A program made the translations under genes and the position numbers. Positions 44,901 through 55,463 of a DNA stretch of 64,000 nt are shown here, in pieces (positions within the stretch are counted from its first letter, which is position 1; each line of letters begins with the position of its first letter). This DNA comes from Primula veris (lineage: Eukaryota > Streptophyta > Magnoliopsida > Ericales > Primulaceae). A model generated the notes under the pieces. It worked only from the letters and a program-made list of their open reading frames with translations. It ran no database searches and was not told the DNA's origin. The stretch is taken from contig OY821745.1 in assembly GCA_963682055.1 (NCBI GenBank), forward strand, positions 10,051,501-10,115,500, given 5' to 3'.

Positions 44901-47295
44901 AAAAGATTTTACAAAGGCTAACCATATAAAATGGAGGTGACACAGTAGACCCTCTCATCACTTTGATGAAGCGAGGGAACTCGCGAGACAAACTCGCTTG
45001 AACTTCTTTTGCTCTTTCCATAACCCGAGGCGACCATGCTTTGAAATTATTTGTGTTCTTATCCACAGCTCCCCTCAAATTCATGCAACTTCAGGAAAGT
45101 AACACATGAAAGTACTAAAATTAGGCACATGAAAATCTTGCCAGAACATCCGCCAAGCAAGTAATGAAGAGTTACACAAAATCTGAAGGAGATAACCAAG
45201 GAAGAAAAAATCTCACTCAAACTGGAATATAATATATATAAAAAAAGCAAAAGTTACCACGCACTGCACAACAAAAATACTATGAATAAAAAGCCTCAGT
45301 GAAAAACAAGCTTTGATATCTCCGTTTTGGGGATACGACTAAATATGGCAAAAGATAATCGAAGTACAATGTCTAGTTTCCTCAACATTGATAAAGAAAT
45401 AGACATATGCATGCTATGTAACCGAATTCAGAAAAATGAAAATTCAAAGTTGAAACAGGGCATATATTACTTGTACAAACTATAAGCAACGAAGCGTGTA
45501 CACCATTACTTGTAGTACACAATATTAGTGTAACTAGTGTTAGCATAAACTCAAAGCGTATTTATTAGATTCTATACCTATGTTCATGCTGGATCTGCTT
45601 TCGTTTAGGCTTAACCACCGGATCCGTCACTCCATCCTGCAATGACAAATTAACACAATATTAATTTGATGTTATAACTTCATGAATATTACCTCTAAGG
45701 AACATATACAATAATAAATTTACCTCATTCTTATGTTTATTAAGTTCTAGTGCTTTCAGAGACTCCCACCGGGCAACTATTGTCTTGTCCCCCCAAACAC
45801 CAACTCTTGGCCCTGCACCCGAAACGGGGGTCCTAAGCTCCAAGTAGAAAAGCTGCATTTGAACAAACTTGGATGGTAAAAAACCTTGTAATAAATGCAT
45901 TCAGATAATCATATCTTATCATACTAGCATCATAAGCTTGTGTTAAACGCGCACAGGGGTCAAATCTCTTTTGCGTTTAGTGATTGAGGAAGGAAAACAT
46001 GTTTTTTGTGCTACTTCCATTCAAAAGTTAACAATTACTACAAATTACTCCTGTTTGAAGGCAATTAGGCTTATTGAAAATTCTCATCCTTAACTATAAG
46101 ATTGCTATAACAATGTTACCAATTCTTTGACACAAAGAATTATTTTGTAATTATTGAAATGAAACTTTGTTCCAAGGACTGAAATCCAATCACCCAAACT
46201 TCATAAATTTGAGACACAAATGCAGTGTGGCAATCATTTTTGAAATCTAAATAAGATAGCTAGACGCATGTGCTCACCGGCTAACAAACACAAAACTTAA
46301 TATCGAAGTTTACAAATATACGATTATTTTCTGAACATATTAAAGTCGATTTAGATAAACCATCCATTTATACGTACCACAAGGAAAAATGTACACCCAT
46401 CTGTGGCCTTATTAGGTTTTCCCCTAATTTTCTTGACCCCCTCGCACAAAAAATCAAGGACGAGTTTCGACCAGTTCATCTCTGAAATTAAACTAACATC
46501 TGTTAGGCCATGTAGGTATTTTCTGTTCACTCCCATACTCGAGGTCGCACAAAGGAATGAACCAATCATGAACAAGACAAACTTCACGACAAACTCATCT
46601 GTGTCGCCGCTCAACTTTAGTAGGCATTCCTTTAGTTGTTTCGTTGTTATATTGCCACCTCCTACGTTACAAGGTAAATATGTAAGCACCTGAATTATCA
46701 TATAAATACAATTTTCATTTTTTAAGTACAGGTCAAAAGTAAACCTGTACCAATTAGTGTAAACATCATAAGTTTTTTTTTTTTTTACTTCTTTCCTATA
46801 TTGAAAATGGTGTCAGTTAGTGATTAGCGACTTTTGTTTAGAAGTATACTTCATTTCAAAATAAGTAAGATTGTCCAAACTTTAAAAAAAAATTGTTCTT
46901 GAATCATAGGAAAGTAGTATTAAGGTGCTACTGAACAACATTTTCTACTCAAAAAGTAAAAGTGACAAATAGTTCCACTTACCAAACAAGACCTTGATCT
47001 CTTTTGCTGTATTTCCGGTGGTAGGTACTCGTTTTCCTGTAGATGGAAGACCTAATATGCGTTCCACATCTTCGGGAGCAACGATGAACTTTACATCATG
47101 AAGAGTCAATGTTTTTGTTTCAGGGTTAAAATTGTTAAGTAACCAGTCACGCAAATCACGTGGGAATTGGGTGCATTTTAAGTCTAATAAGCCAGAAAAA
47201 CCACTTGATTTGATGGCTTCCCTTTGTGCGTGGTTCCTGTTCACGGATTCGATGACTTGTTTCATGGGGCGGAGTATGATGGGACGATTAGCCAT
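38730..47295 (-). CDS. Fusion gene: uncharacterised plant domain plus B3 DNA-binding domain, intron-split by a retrotransposon
   Basis: Eight exons on the minus strand: 47295-46983, 46661-46378, 45852-45724, 45636-45578, 45088-44923, 44481-44275, 38989-38899 and 38797-38730. All phases agree and give 438 residues. Residues 1-242 (FSGLLDLKCTQFPRDLRDWL, DVERILGLP, KFVLFMIGSFL, ELRTPVSG) match a large uncharacterised plant family seen in mobile-domain or Ulp1-associated proteins. Residues about 299-395 are a plant B3 domain: FPRFIKVMRGSTV, LPSEISAQL, NGWREFSIAEKLLEDDVLVFHL, FK/VFIVRA. A nuclear transcription-factor role is inferred. Intron 6 carries a 4842-bp copia element, and its donor reads AAG|ATAATC instead of GT. 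Unspliced reading stops six codons after exon 6. The gene may therefore be impaired. Confidence 0.62.
39418..39764 (-). repeat. 3' LTR of the intact copia element
   Basis: Plus-strand sequence begins TGTTAGGGTCGATACAGG and ends CACAACTCAACA. It is identical to its partner but for four substitutions (near 39446, 39591, 39704 and 39735). Confidence 0.95.
39943..43887 (-). CDS. Copia Gag-Pol polyprotein, intact
   Basis: The ORF is 1314 residues from ATG 43887. An upstream GTG at 43911 cannot be the start, because it overlaps the primer-binding site. In order: a Gag domain, a CCHC zinc knuckle (CYNCQGMGHFSHEC, about residue 255), aspartic protease (ILDSGASFHTT), the pre-integrase LWHRRLGHMSEKG, integrase with its D,D35E acidic residues (VHSDVWGP, RSDNGGEY), reverse transcriptase (QLDVKTAFLHGDL and the catalytic YVDDM), and RNase H (TEAEYVA, CDSQSAV, KHIQIRYHFIR). 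All catalytic motifs are present and there is no stop, so it could be autonomous. The order PR-IN-RT-RH defines Ty1/copia, and the text is closest to the Tnt1/Tork type. Confidence 0.96.
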   Translation of the reverse strand: MAKEDRTAHGIEKFDGKDFAFWRMQIEDYLYGRKMHQPLLLEERPTTTTEEAWKLLDRQVLGVIRLTLSRSVAHNVARETTTMGMMKILTDMYEKPSANNKVHLMRKLFNLRMAEDTPVANHVNKLIDTVNQLDAVEITFADEVRALILLAFLPNSWEFMRAAVSNSIGKEKLTYNGIRDQILAEELRRLDMGECSNDGAALNVGSRDRGKARVWDVRGRSQSRGRRGQSRGGKDSDRSKKNLRCYNCQGMGHFSHECKQPKKGTGRDHVVNVASDEDSGDCLLLTEQRNIESWILDSGASFHTTAQKDLFENYHAGNFGKVYLADGEALDVVGTGDVKIRIPNGSVWKLTKVRHVPRLIKNLISVGQLDAERHSISFSCGAWKVSRGAMVIARGSKVGTLYMTTDEECTVAAAVSQDCSELWHRRLGHMSEKGMKVLAKDSKLPGLKSVNLDMCEGCIFGKQKKVSFRKGGKAPKEEKLALVHSDVWGPSPVTSLGGAQYYVTFIDDSTRKTWVYFLKHKSEVFKKFQEWKAMVELETGNKLKCLRSDNGGEYIDAKFVEFCAHRGIRMEKTIRRTPQQNGVAERMNRTINERARSMRLQSGLPKALWAHAVSTTVYLINRGPSVPLERRIPKEVWIGKPISYEHLRVFGCLSYIHVDINERTKLDSKSKVCYFVGYGGAEFGYRFWDGQANRIIRSKDVIFNESILYKYRQNVVVEEDALPSEESGMVDMNAFPRMDLENDTEDEPVVFDNRPADAEDEEELPQTPRPELGRGHRVRRPPARYSPSLHYILLSDAGEPESREEALELKDSSKWELAMKDEMKSLEKNVTWQLAELPKGKRALSNKWVFRLKEEQDGTKWYKACLVVKGFQQKAGIDYTEIFSPVIKMTTIRLLLSIVVNANLHLEQLDVKTAFLHGDLDEEIYMLQPEGFAEKGKEKLVCKLRKSLYGLKQAPRQWYKKFDSFMADTGFERSDNDHCCFVKRFENSSYVILLLYVDDMLLAGSSLVEINKVKQQLAKQFEMKDLGAANQILGMRISRGTDGSLFLSQAEYVKKVLARFSMSDAKAVGSPLAAHFSLSKEQSPSDEEGKDRMLNIPYASAIGSLMYAMVCTRPDIAHAVGVVSRYMSNPGKHHWEAVKWILRYLSGTVSSALCFGKTSEGLHGYVDADMAGDLDSRKSTTGCVCTYGGTAVSWTSKLQKIVALSTTEAEYVAMTEASKEMIWLQGFLEELGQRTDKGVLHCDSQSAVQLAKNPVFHSRTKHIQIRYHFIRAVLEDGIFALEKIESAKNPADMLTKTVTIDKLRLCATSVGLRA
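43913..44259 (-). repeat. 5' LTR of the intact copia element
   Basis: This is the promoter-bearing LTR for minus-strand transcription. A TATA-like TATTATAAAG lies near 44115-44124 on that strand. It is followed (minus strand) by two bases and the primer-binding site. Confidence 0.95.
44275..45088 (-). CDS. Exons 5-6 of the fusion gene (main part of the B3 domain)
   Basis: Exon 5 (45088-44923) ends SPPFYM at donor GTTAGC. Exon 6 (44481-44275) starts SLPSEI after acceptor GTTGGCCAG. Together they carry most of the seven-strand B3 barrel. The paralogue at 51.3-52.0 kb has the same exon limits, including an acceptor GTTGGCCAG. Its exon ends FK|GTAATC, which shows that the AT at 44274-44273 is a changed donor. 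Confidence 0.75.
46378..47295 (-). CDS. Exons 1-2 of the fusion gene (uncharacterised plant domain)
   Basis: Exon 1 (47295-46983) codes the start MANRPIILRP to KVLFG with donor GTAAGT. Exon 2 (46661-46378) begins GGGNITTKQLKECL after the acceptor AACGTAG. The joint is phase 1. A possible acceptor (TTTTCAG) just before the ATG suggests a spliced 5' UTR. The motifs GLLDLKC, LRDWL and VERILGLP are typical of the N-terminus of the plant family described for the whole gene. No enzyme active site is visible. Confidence 0.6.
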
Positions 47296-49371
47296 GTTCT
47301 GAAAAGAAAACTGTAAACAAATAAACCGCTTTTAGAAGAAAGAAAATCAAGCTCACACAATACGTACAAATGATATATGGATCAGTATGAACAATACTAT
47401 TAGTTTATCGAGTCCAAACCAATTGTTGTGATTTTATTCCAGCTAAATGATTTTTACAATTGAAGATGAAATGAAAAAAGAGAGGATCTGGTCCTCTCGA
47501 TATATGAAAAGGCTATATACATTACACAATAACACAACCTAGACGAAACTCTCACTACAAAATAATGTTGATTTTGTGAGATTCAAAATCCGTCACAAAC
47601 CTGTCACAAATTGACGGTCTTGTCACAAACTCGTCATAAAAACCGTAGCTATTAAGCTCGTCATGAAAATAACCGGTTACAATTCCCGTAGTTATTTGTT
47701 CATATTTTTTGTAGTGTCCAGCAAAAAGGAATACGCATAATTTTCTGAATAAAACTTCATATTTGGCTTCTGAACTAGACTCTTGAGACACTTTTCTTTA
47801 TATTTAATCTATGTACACAATCAAAACACAAAAGTTAGTTAATCTAAATTCTGCTGATCTATTCATGGCCACCATTGTTTCAATTGAGGTAGTCTTTTTT
47901 TCCCAAATATGATTGATGAAAATTTCATTCAAGTGACCGAGCTCGTCAAGTGATGATTAAGTTACTCTGTTACCCACACTAATAGAGCCTCCTATGTACT
48001 TGAGAAAAACTATGAATGAGGTCAAATTTGTGACTCGTCTAACAAAAATAGCCAAATATGCCAGTTCTTCAAGACGAAGGTACAATTTATCATGGAAATG
48101 AAACTGTAGGGGGCTAATATTGTCTGAAAATATTAGAAAGAAGGGGTTATAATGTCACTTTTCTGAATATAGGTAGTGAATATATAATTACCGGAGGTTG
48201 AAGAATCCGAGCTGTTTTGTGTGTAAGGAAAGACAGGCAAGGAAATGCAATTCTAATGTTTGCTTAACAAAACCAATGCAAAGAAACAAACATACAATAC
48301 ATGTGTGTGTGTTTATATTTTCACAAATAAATTGCTCTTAAAATATTTGGTATAAGTCCATTTTTTTATTCTTTTTTAAGTCCAACTTATATGTTATTAG
48401 ACGGTTTCAAAAGTTTCTCATAATATCTGTACGGAATTCAATGGAAAAAAAAAAAGATATAGTAAATAAAATTGCTTTTCCAATTCATACACCAATACTA
48501 TTGACGTTTTAGTGTTCACTTATTATTTCTTAAAATGTTTCAATTATTAGTATGGTGTAGTTTAGGAATAAAGAGTACAATTAAAATTATAACGAAATAA
48601 TGTAAAAGCTAATTAGTCGCTCACTGCGAGGATAGGAAATAGAAACCGGAAGATAGATCAGAATCAAATTCTTGAAATGTGAACATAATTCAATATACGG
48701 AGTGTTCAAATTTGTAAGAAACACGCGGATTTATTGGATTTTGTTCGTTCAAATCCTCAAATGGACCGAGTTGTTTTTTTGTGTTTGCAAAATCTCAGTC
48801 ATCGGATTTTCATTTAACTGTCCGGTCTTCTAACTTGTCCCATCCCCTAGAAACAACCTACTGGAACATATAATATGTAACTTCATGTATTTTTATTACA
48901 AATTTATTTCTAAAGTTAGAAACAGCAACTACGTACGTATATCTCCCTAATTTCGTATGTACTAATATTAGTAAATTGTTGTTTTAATTTGGTCAATAGA
49001 AATTATAATTAATCAATATTGTTTCTTTTTCTAACTTGGTTACCGCTTCATTTGTCTACTGGTAACGATGCCACGTGTCCTCAACCTGCTCACTGACTAT
49101 AAAAATGTTTAAAAGAATGGGAAAATATCAATAACTACATGTCTAAACACTTAATTACCAAAAAAAATATTATCTCTGTATAGACTCGAACACAAGTTGA
49201 TTAGAATTTTTAGTAAGAAAACTAACCACTCGACTGCACATAAATATTGATTAAAGAAATGAAATGAAATATATATATATATATATATATATTTGATATT
49301 TTGTCAAACGGGTGTCTTGAAAATATAAGTTTTTTTTTACGTTTTAAACCCGTGACTCTTAGTTACACCGG
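47296..49371. other. Intergenic upstream of the B3 fusion gene
   Basis: It contains the presumed promoter of the minus-strand fusion gene, and the MITE at 47553. The ORF at 47555-47791 runs through the MITE and is not credible. An AT microsatellite lies at about 49268-49292. Nothing else recognised. Confidence 0.4.
47553..47716. mobile_element. Small CACTA-like MITE
   Basis: It starts CACTACAAAATA and ends TTTTTTGTAGTG, a CACTA-type terminal inverted repeat, with internal GTCACAAA and TCGTCA words. Flanking triplets are TCT and TCC, a near-match for the usual 3-bp duplication. A decayed relative with the end ATTTTGTAGTG lies near 15090-15103 in ATG2 intron 1. Confidence 0.7.
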
Positions 49372-50937
49372 TTAGACATTTGTTTTTTTCTAAAATTTTA
49401 AAATATATGAGCTTGTTTAATTGCAGTTTCAAGCCCGGGTTATTCGTTCGTCATCACGGGTTCAAGTTCATGTGGTTGCCCATCTTAAAATTAAGCTAAA
49501 AACTTGAGCCTTTTCTTTTCTAAAAGTTCAAAGCTCTGTAGATTTTTAGAAGCTTGAACAATCACTTTTCTCAACCTCAAATGATTCACCTTAAATGCTT
49601 AAAAGTAGAGATAAAAAAAGCCGGCATACGTATTACACTTGATAAATTTGGTTAGCTAACTTTGTCAAATAATAAAAAAAAAAACACCTACTAACTTACA
49701 TTCATACAATCTAACTTTAACTTGCATTTTTTTTTTCATTGGACTAAGTAGTTTTGGATAAAAAAAAAGTATATTTTATTAATATATTGATACTAGTTAA
49801 TAAGATAAGTGAGATCTATGATTATTAAACAATTTAAAATATAATGAGAGAATAAAGTGATTGTCATCTCACTCATTATTGTGGTCGCTAACTTTAGCAT
49901 TAAACTTAAATAGTGATTGTCAACGGCCATTTAATGAGTGTTTTATCAAGCCTAATGCAACCAAAATATAATTTTCTAGCTAACAATTGACACTAAAATG
50001 TGATATATCTAGTCTAATATAGTAGCTCTAAATAACAGAGGTAAGAGCATCCGCAGCTGGTTTCTCAAAACATAATTTTTTCTAAATTTTGATGATTATG
50101 GTATAAAAGCCCTATAAATTTCCTAAATTTAAGAAAACACAAAATTCATAAAATATACGATAAATATATATGATTACCTAAATTAATACTCCCTCCGTCC
50201 CTAAACAAATGTCTCCTACGAAATTACATACCATTTTGATCGATAATTTTTTCATATTTAGATTGCCGAAAAAAATTATTTTAAAAGATAATCACGTAGT
50301 TTATGGTTAGAACTATATGATGAAATTTTTAATTTTTTCATTTCGGTAATTTTGATATGAAAATTTTGATGGTCAAAGTTGCATGTATTTTCGTAAGTGA
50401 TATTTGTTTAGGGACGGATGGAGTATAATAGTAATAAACTATATGGGGTCCATATTTTTGTGGTTGTAATATTGTTATGATTATTAAAATATATTAAAAA
50501 AAATATAGGGTTATTATATGGAAATTAATAAGAAATCTGTAATTTTGTGTAAATGTAAACGGTTAATTAAAAGGTATAAAATGTATTAAATTAAGAAAAT
50601 GATTGATGTAGCGGCTGCTACGTTTTCCCACCTTCTTTTGGGCTAGACGGCTATGTAAACTTAAGAGTGTAATTCATTTCGGCAGATAATGTAACTTTGA
50701 GCACAAGTATTATGCCAATGAGATTCCAATTGAGAATATGATCTATACAAACCGGGCACACGCTTTTTATTTTGTTTTTATGAGAAGAAAATAGTCAAAA
50801 GTTCTAATTTATCTAGTTCTACAACAGTCTTCTTCGGTTATGGAAAAGCGATAAAGGTTGAAACGGGTTTGTCTGGTGAACATCCTTGCATCGTCAATGA
50901 AATGACACCATCACATGTTACACGACATTTACATAAG
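49372..50937 (+). pseudogene. Duplicated B3-gene segment with a decayed exon
   Basis: 49372-49620 (GGTTAGACATTTG, ATGAGCTTGTTT, GCCTTTTCTTTTCT, CTTTTCTCAACCTCAAATG) matches the intron at 60469-60720. 50640-50937 matches 60810-61108. Exon copy 50828-50937 has lost one A in a run (ATGGAAAAGCG versus ATGGAAAAAGCG at the 61.0 kb copy), giving a stop. Its donor reads GGATAAG where the other copy has GGTTAGA. It is a dead exon from a segmental duplication, with the region 49.6-50.6 kb extra relative to the other copy. Confidence 0.65.
50189..50423. mobile_element. Stowaway-like MITE
   Basis: This 235-bp element has terminal inverted repeats (CTCCCTCCGTCCCTAAACAA at the left; the right end is its complement with few changes) and TA dinucleotides on both sides (50187-50188, 50424-50425). 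The CTCCCTCCGT end and TA target are the signature of Stowaway (Tc1/mariner) MITEs. It lies in the part of the 49.4-50.9 kb segment that has no counterpart at 60.5-61.1 kb. Confidence 0.88.
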
Positions 50938-51328
50938 GATAAGGTTAGATTTTCGTTTGTTCTGATTCGGTTTTAAGCTGGATTGATGGTTCTTACTCAC
51001 AAGTTGAAGTTCATGTACTTGGTCCAACTTAAAATTAACATCTATTTCGGGTGAACTACACTTTTCCTCCTTTGTTTGAGAGTTAACTCTTACAAAAAAA
51101 AAGAAAAAGTGAAGTACTAAAGCTTGCTTATGCATTATTTGGGAATATATGGCTCTTCAGCCTTGTGATTCAAGCTAATGCTAGATGCTTAACTTTGAGA
51201 ACAAGTTTTTATGCTAACGAGATTTCACTTGAGCATATAATTCACCTAAATCAGGCATAAGCTTCTATTTTCTTTTCTTTTTGTATGAGAAGTCTGTCCA
51301 AAGTTCTAATTTAGCTAGTTCACAACAG

Positions 51329-53550
51329 TCTTCTCCGGCTTTGGAGAAAGCCAAAAAGGTTAAAGCGGGTTTGTCTCAGGAACATCCTAGCTTCATCAAA
51401 GAAATGACACCTTCAGATGTTACAGACCGTTTTTATATGGCAAGGCATTTGTCTGTCTAAAGTATATGAGCTTCAATAAATAAATTCTTTAAGCTTAGGT
51501 ATTTGTTCTTCGTCGTCAAGAGTTGCCGTTCATGTGTTGCCCAACCCAAAACTTAAGTTTTCGGTCCTGAAGATGCCAAATGTTTTAGAAGTTTGAACCA
51601 AACAGTCTTCTCAACCTTAAATGAGTATTTCTCGAGACTCAAACCGCAAGGAGATATGCAATACTTGCTACCCATATATATTTGATACCTGGGTAAGGAA
51701 TTGTAAAGTTGTGCTTTTGATCATGTTTCAGAACCTGGCGAAAACAACAACTAGAAATAAATGAAAATTAGTCTTTTTTCCGTTAAATTTTTTTACCTGT
51801 TTGTTGGCCAGAAATTTCCTCGCCAGTTTAGTAAATTGCATCTACCAGCTGACGGACAAACACTAGTTATTTTGGAGGACGAAAAAGGGAAACAATACAA
51901 AACTAAGTATCTTTCTCATTGGGGCTCGCTTAGTGCTGGATGGTGACATCAATTGTGAAAAGTTTGCGTGAACGCGATGTTTTGGTTTTCCATTTAATAC
52001 AGCCATTCGCATTCAAGGTAATCTTATCAGCTGTTTCAGTGTACTCAAATATGCAGGTTTTCATTTCGGCAATATTTGCAACCGTCTTTAATCACAACCT
52101 GCGAGAACGAAAAATTTAAAATATTTTCTCCTTAATTGACCTAGGAGTTGTTTAAATTGAAAAACTTGTAGGAAATATTTTGGAAACGGCAGACGTATTT
52201 CTGTTTTTAGAACCTAATAAAGACATGTCTTATTTCCAAAGTCGATAATATATAAGATGATGATGTCGGTTTTTGTTTTACCAATAGGCAATAGCTTTTG
52301 TTTATTTTTAAAGCTGGGAAATAAACAGCCAAATTTGGGCGTACCCAAACAAATTATCAACTAATTTCAAGTACGTTAACGGTATGTAGACAGGAAAAAA
52401 TCACATATATATCTAAACTTTAGGTTATAGCTGCTTATTACCCCTTATCATTTTTTCCCAATGTCATTGATGCTGATTCACTTGTCATTACTTTCAATTT
52501 TAGGTCTATATACTATGGCAAGATGATTTTGATCCGGTCAACAAAGATCCTGTTATTCGGAAACCTATAGAATATTATCTTAGTAAGTATTTGTGGTCGA
52601 TTGTTTTTTGTAGTAAGCTCGGTTTCATTTGTTGTTTACTTTTAAGTGGTTGGTCTTGAGCCTCAAATATGTCGGCTTTTCTACTTAGGCAGTCTCACAT
52701 AATGAATTTTTACGAGGCTCACTGCCACTTTATGAATTTACATATAAATTTGTGTATGGGGTATGTGCAATCATTATTCTTATTTTCGACGTTCAACTTT
52801 ATACTGTCATTCAGCTGTAACATTTTTTAATATTGCTATATAGAAAAGAAAAGAGGATGTAAGAAATCGAAAGAACATACAACGGTTGTCAGACCAAAAG
52901 TCTACCGAAAAGACGTCAAATCAAGCAACTCAGCCCCAGAAAATAGTAACATCACAAATAGCAAGTCGCTAATCACAGATGAGGACATATTTTCTCAAAC
53001 TATTTCCAGTTTCAGTAAATTTAAAATCATCATTGAAAACAAAACAATCGACCCCGAAATTCCCAAACAAATCCGCACTGGCTACTTCAACCTCTGCCAA
53101 ACAAGGAAAACGTTGCTACACCGCGACCTTATCAAGGGCATCAACAAAAAACTGGCCGCATCAATTATCTCGGAGATGACTAACATTGCAGATGCTATTA
53201 CAAATAGTGAAATATCTACTCCTCGAGAAGATATAGCTTATTGGAATGCAGCTCTACAAAGTTTCGAGTTCCTTGGTATGGATGTAGGCTTTATTCGGGC
53301 TCGTTTGGACCGTCTTTTGGAAATCACTCGGGAACTTAGCAAGTCTATTTCTTCTTTGAAGAAAAATAAAAATGATGATGATGATTCAGACCTGGTTTGC
53401 ATCGAGGAGGAGATAAAAGAATACGAGAAAAAAGTTGAGGAGCTGAAACTTTTGAAGAAAAAATTAGAAATGAGACAGAATGAATCTGTGGAAGAAGTTG
53501 TTGAAAGATTTAAAGTAATGTACAAGGAAGAAGCTAAGGCCCCATGGTAA
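51329..53550 (+). pseudogene. B3 domain gene, 3' part, broken by a 4-nt deletion
   Basis: Four exons: 51329-51439, 51812-52017, 52504-52582 and 52844-53550. The first gives SSPALEKAKKVKAG and HPSFIKEMTPSDV; its donor reads ATG|GCAAGG. The second carries FPRQFSKLHLPADG and LSAGW. Five bases then stand where the paralogue has nine (codons R-E-F), which makes the stop TGA 51944-51946; the frame resumes as SLRERDVLVFHL. Then come VYILWQDDFDPV and a 236-codon last exon with YFNLCQTRKTLLHRDLIKG, ISEMTNIADAI and FLGMDVGFIRARL. This tail is typical of B3 proteins of the Os01g0234100 type. No N-terminal exon was found upstream. It is probably a pseudogene unless the deletion is an assembly error. Confidence 0.62.
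52844..53550 (+). CDS. Conserved C-terminal exon of the broken B3 gene
   Basis: The exon is open from acceptor TATATAG to stop TAA 53548-53550, about 235 residues. It begins basic (KKRGCKKSKE). It then has a helical domain with YFNLCQTRKTLLHRDL, ISEMTNIADAI and YWNAALQSFEFLGMDVGFIR, and ends in a charged coiled-coil-like stretch (EEEIKEYEKKVEELKLLKKK). It is fully intact despite the frameshift upstream. It could still be made from a transcript that skips or starts beyond the damaged exon, but that is speculation. Confidence 0.6.
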
Positions 53551-54369
53551 CTGCTATAAGTCTTTTAAGTAGCTTTTGGTGGTGATGCTAAATATAATTT
53601 TGTTGGTTGTTCAAGTATATGGAACAACAATCTGAACTGAATATATTTTAAATTTCACTACTGTGCGACTGTGTGTATATATGATGTACATTATATTGCA
53701 CAATATGTCTTGCTAGTTCTTCTGTGTACATAAGTCAGGTGTATGTATCCGCAGGGCCGGTTCTGAGTTTTTTTACAACTAATATTTTTTAAGGTACGCA
53801 AGTTTTTTTTTAATAACTTCTATAAATTTAAGGTATGGTTATCTTGTTTAGCTTATCTCTCGTTTTTTTAGAACTTTTGTAGGTTATAGGTTTTAAGAGT
53901 CAGAGTTAATTTAGTTAGAAACCAGTCAGATCTTCCTAGGATACTGTTTTATTTCCGCTGTTAATAAGTTTCTAAGATTATGATTTCCGATTCCTGTTTC
54001 TTTAGTATCGAAGACTTTATTTGAATAAGTTGCTATCGATATTTTGAGTTTCATTTTAGGTGGTGGTTGAGATATTCAGAAATAAGAACGAATGTTTGAA
54101 TTTATTATATTAGAGTCTAAATTATTAATTTAATTACTTTTTAAGTTCTTGGCATTCGTCTATCACGTGTCAAGCCACGTGTTAGTCGGCCGTCTAGCAC
54201 CCTTAGGTTCTGGGTCGTTACATCTGCCTCTTCCCTCCCCCTCGACGCCGTACTCGTGAATTAGATAGACTTACTTTTTAGTTTGTTTCGCTTTGATCCT
54301 ATTCAAATATTTTATAATTAGGACTTAAATTGTTAAAAGCTTTAAAACTTTAAAAAGATTTACAATTTT
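53551..54369. other. Intergenic, downstream of the B3 locus
   Basis: The 3' UTR of the B3 locus is expected at the left. A patch at about 54160-54260 is less AT-rich (CACGTGTTAGTCGGCCGTC, then TTCCCTCCCCCTCGACG) but shows no gene. Confidence 0.4.
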
Positions 54370-55245
54370 GTATTAGACTGTCATAATAAAATACTCATTA
54401 CACTGTCTAATAAATTATTCATTGGTGTATTAGCTTATCAAAAAAATTGTATTAGATTGTTAAAAAAATTGTATTAAATTGCCATTTTGTTTGTATTAGA
54501 GTGTCAAAAAAATTATTTTATTAGATTGTCAAAAAAAATTACTTATTAGTGAATTAGATTGTCCAAAAAATTGAATTAGATTGTCAAATTTTTTGTATTA
54601 GATTGTCAAAAAAATTATATTAAATTACCAAAAAAATTGTATTAGACAGTAAAAAAAATGATTATTTTTTATTTTAGATAGTCACAAATGTTGTATTAGA
54701 TCGTCAAAAAATTTGTATTAGATTGTCAACTATTTTGTATTAGATTTGTATTAGATTGTCAAAAGTTTTGTATTAGATTGTAAAAAATGTTGTATTAGAT
54801 GTCAACAAAATTGTATTGGATTTGTCAAATATTTTGTATTGGATTGTCAAAAAAAAACGTATTAGATTGTTAATTTTTTTGTTTTAGATTATCAAAAATT
54901 TTGTATTAGATGTCACAAAAGTTGTGTTAGATTTGTCAAATATGTTATATTAAATTGTCAAAAAAATTGTAATAGATTCTGATAAAAATTATATTAGATT
55001 TTCAAAAAAATCGTATTAGATTGTCTAAAAATTTAATATTATATTGCCAAAAAATTGACTAATATTTTTTTAAAAATTGTATTAGATTGTCAAAAAATTG
55101 TATTAGATTGTCTATTACATGGTTAAAAATATCGTATTAGATTGTTTATTAGATTGTCAAAAAAAGTGTGTTATTGTCAAAAAAATTGTATAACATTGTC
55201 TATTATATTATCAAATAAATTATATTAGATTTTCAAAAAAAATTG
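54370..55245. repeat. 21-22-bp minisatellite array, TTGTATTAGATTGTCAAAAA
   Basis: About 38-40 degenerate copies of TTGTATTAGATTGTCAAAAA (21-23 bp each), some truncated. This is the third array in the window with a period near 21 bp. No terminal inverted repeats or target duplication were found around it. Confidence 0.85.
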
Positions 55246-55463
55246 AAAAGCCTACATTTTCATGGTAATTTCATTTGGTCAGTTATTGTTGCTTACTGAT
55301 TTTTTTTACCTTTTCTTCCAAGATTATTGAGATGAAGGCAATACTTTTTTGTTATTGATACTGTAACGACCTTAAGGGAAGGTATTAGCTAGGTTTGTCT
55401 TGTTAGATCAGTTTTTGTTTATGAACCAAAATTCAGCTGCTTAGTAATTTGTAGTGGTGATAG

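Noticed and set aside
47555..47791. Minus-strand ORF beginning MSQESSSEAKYEV as a first exon of the B3 fusion gene
   Set aside because: It runs into the CACTA-like MITE, and the gene has a good start at 47295 preceded by an acceptor-like TTTTCAG.
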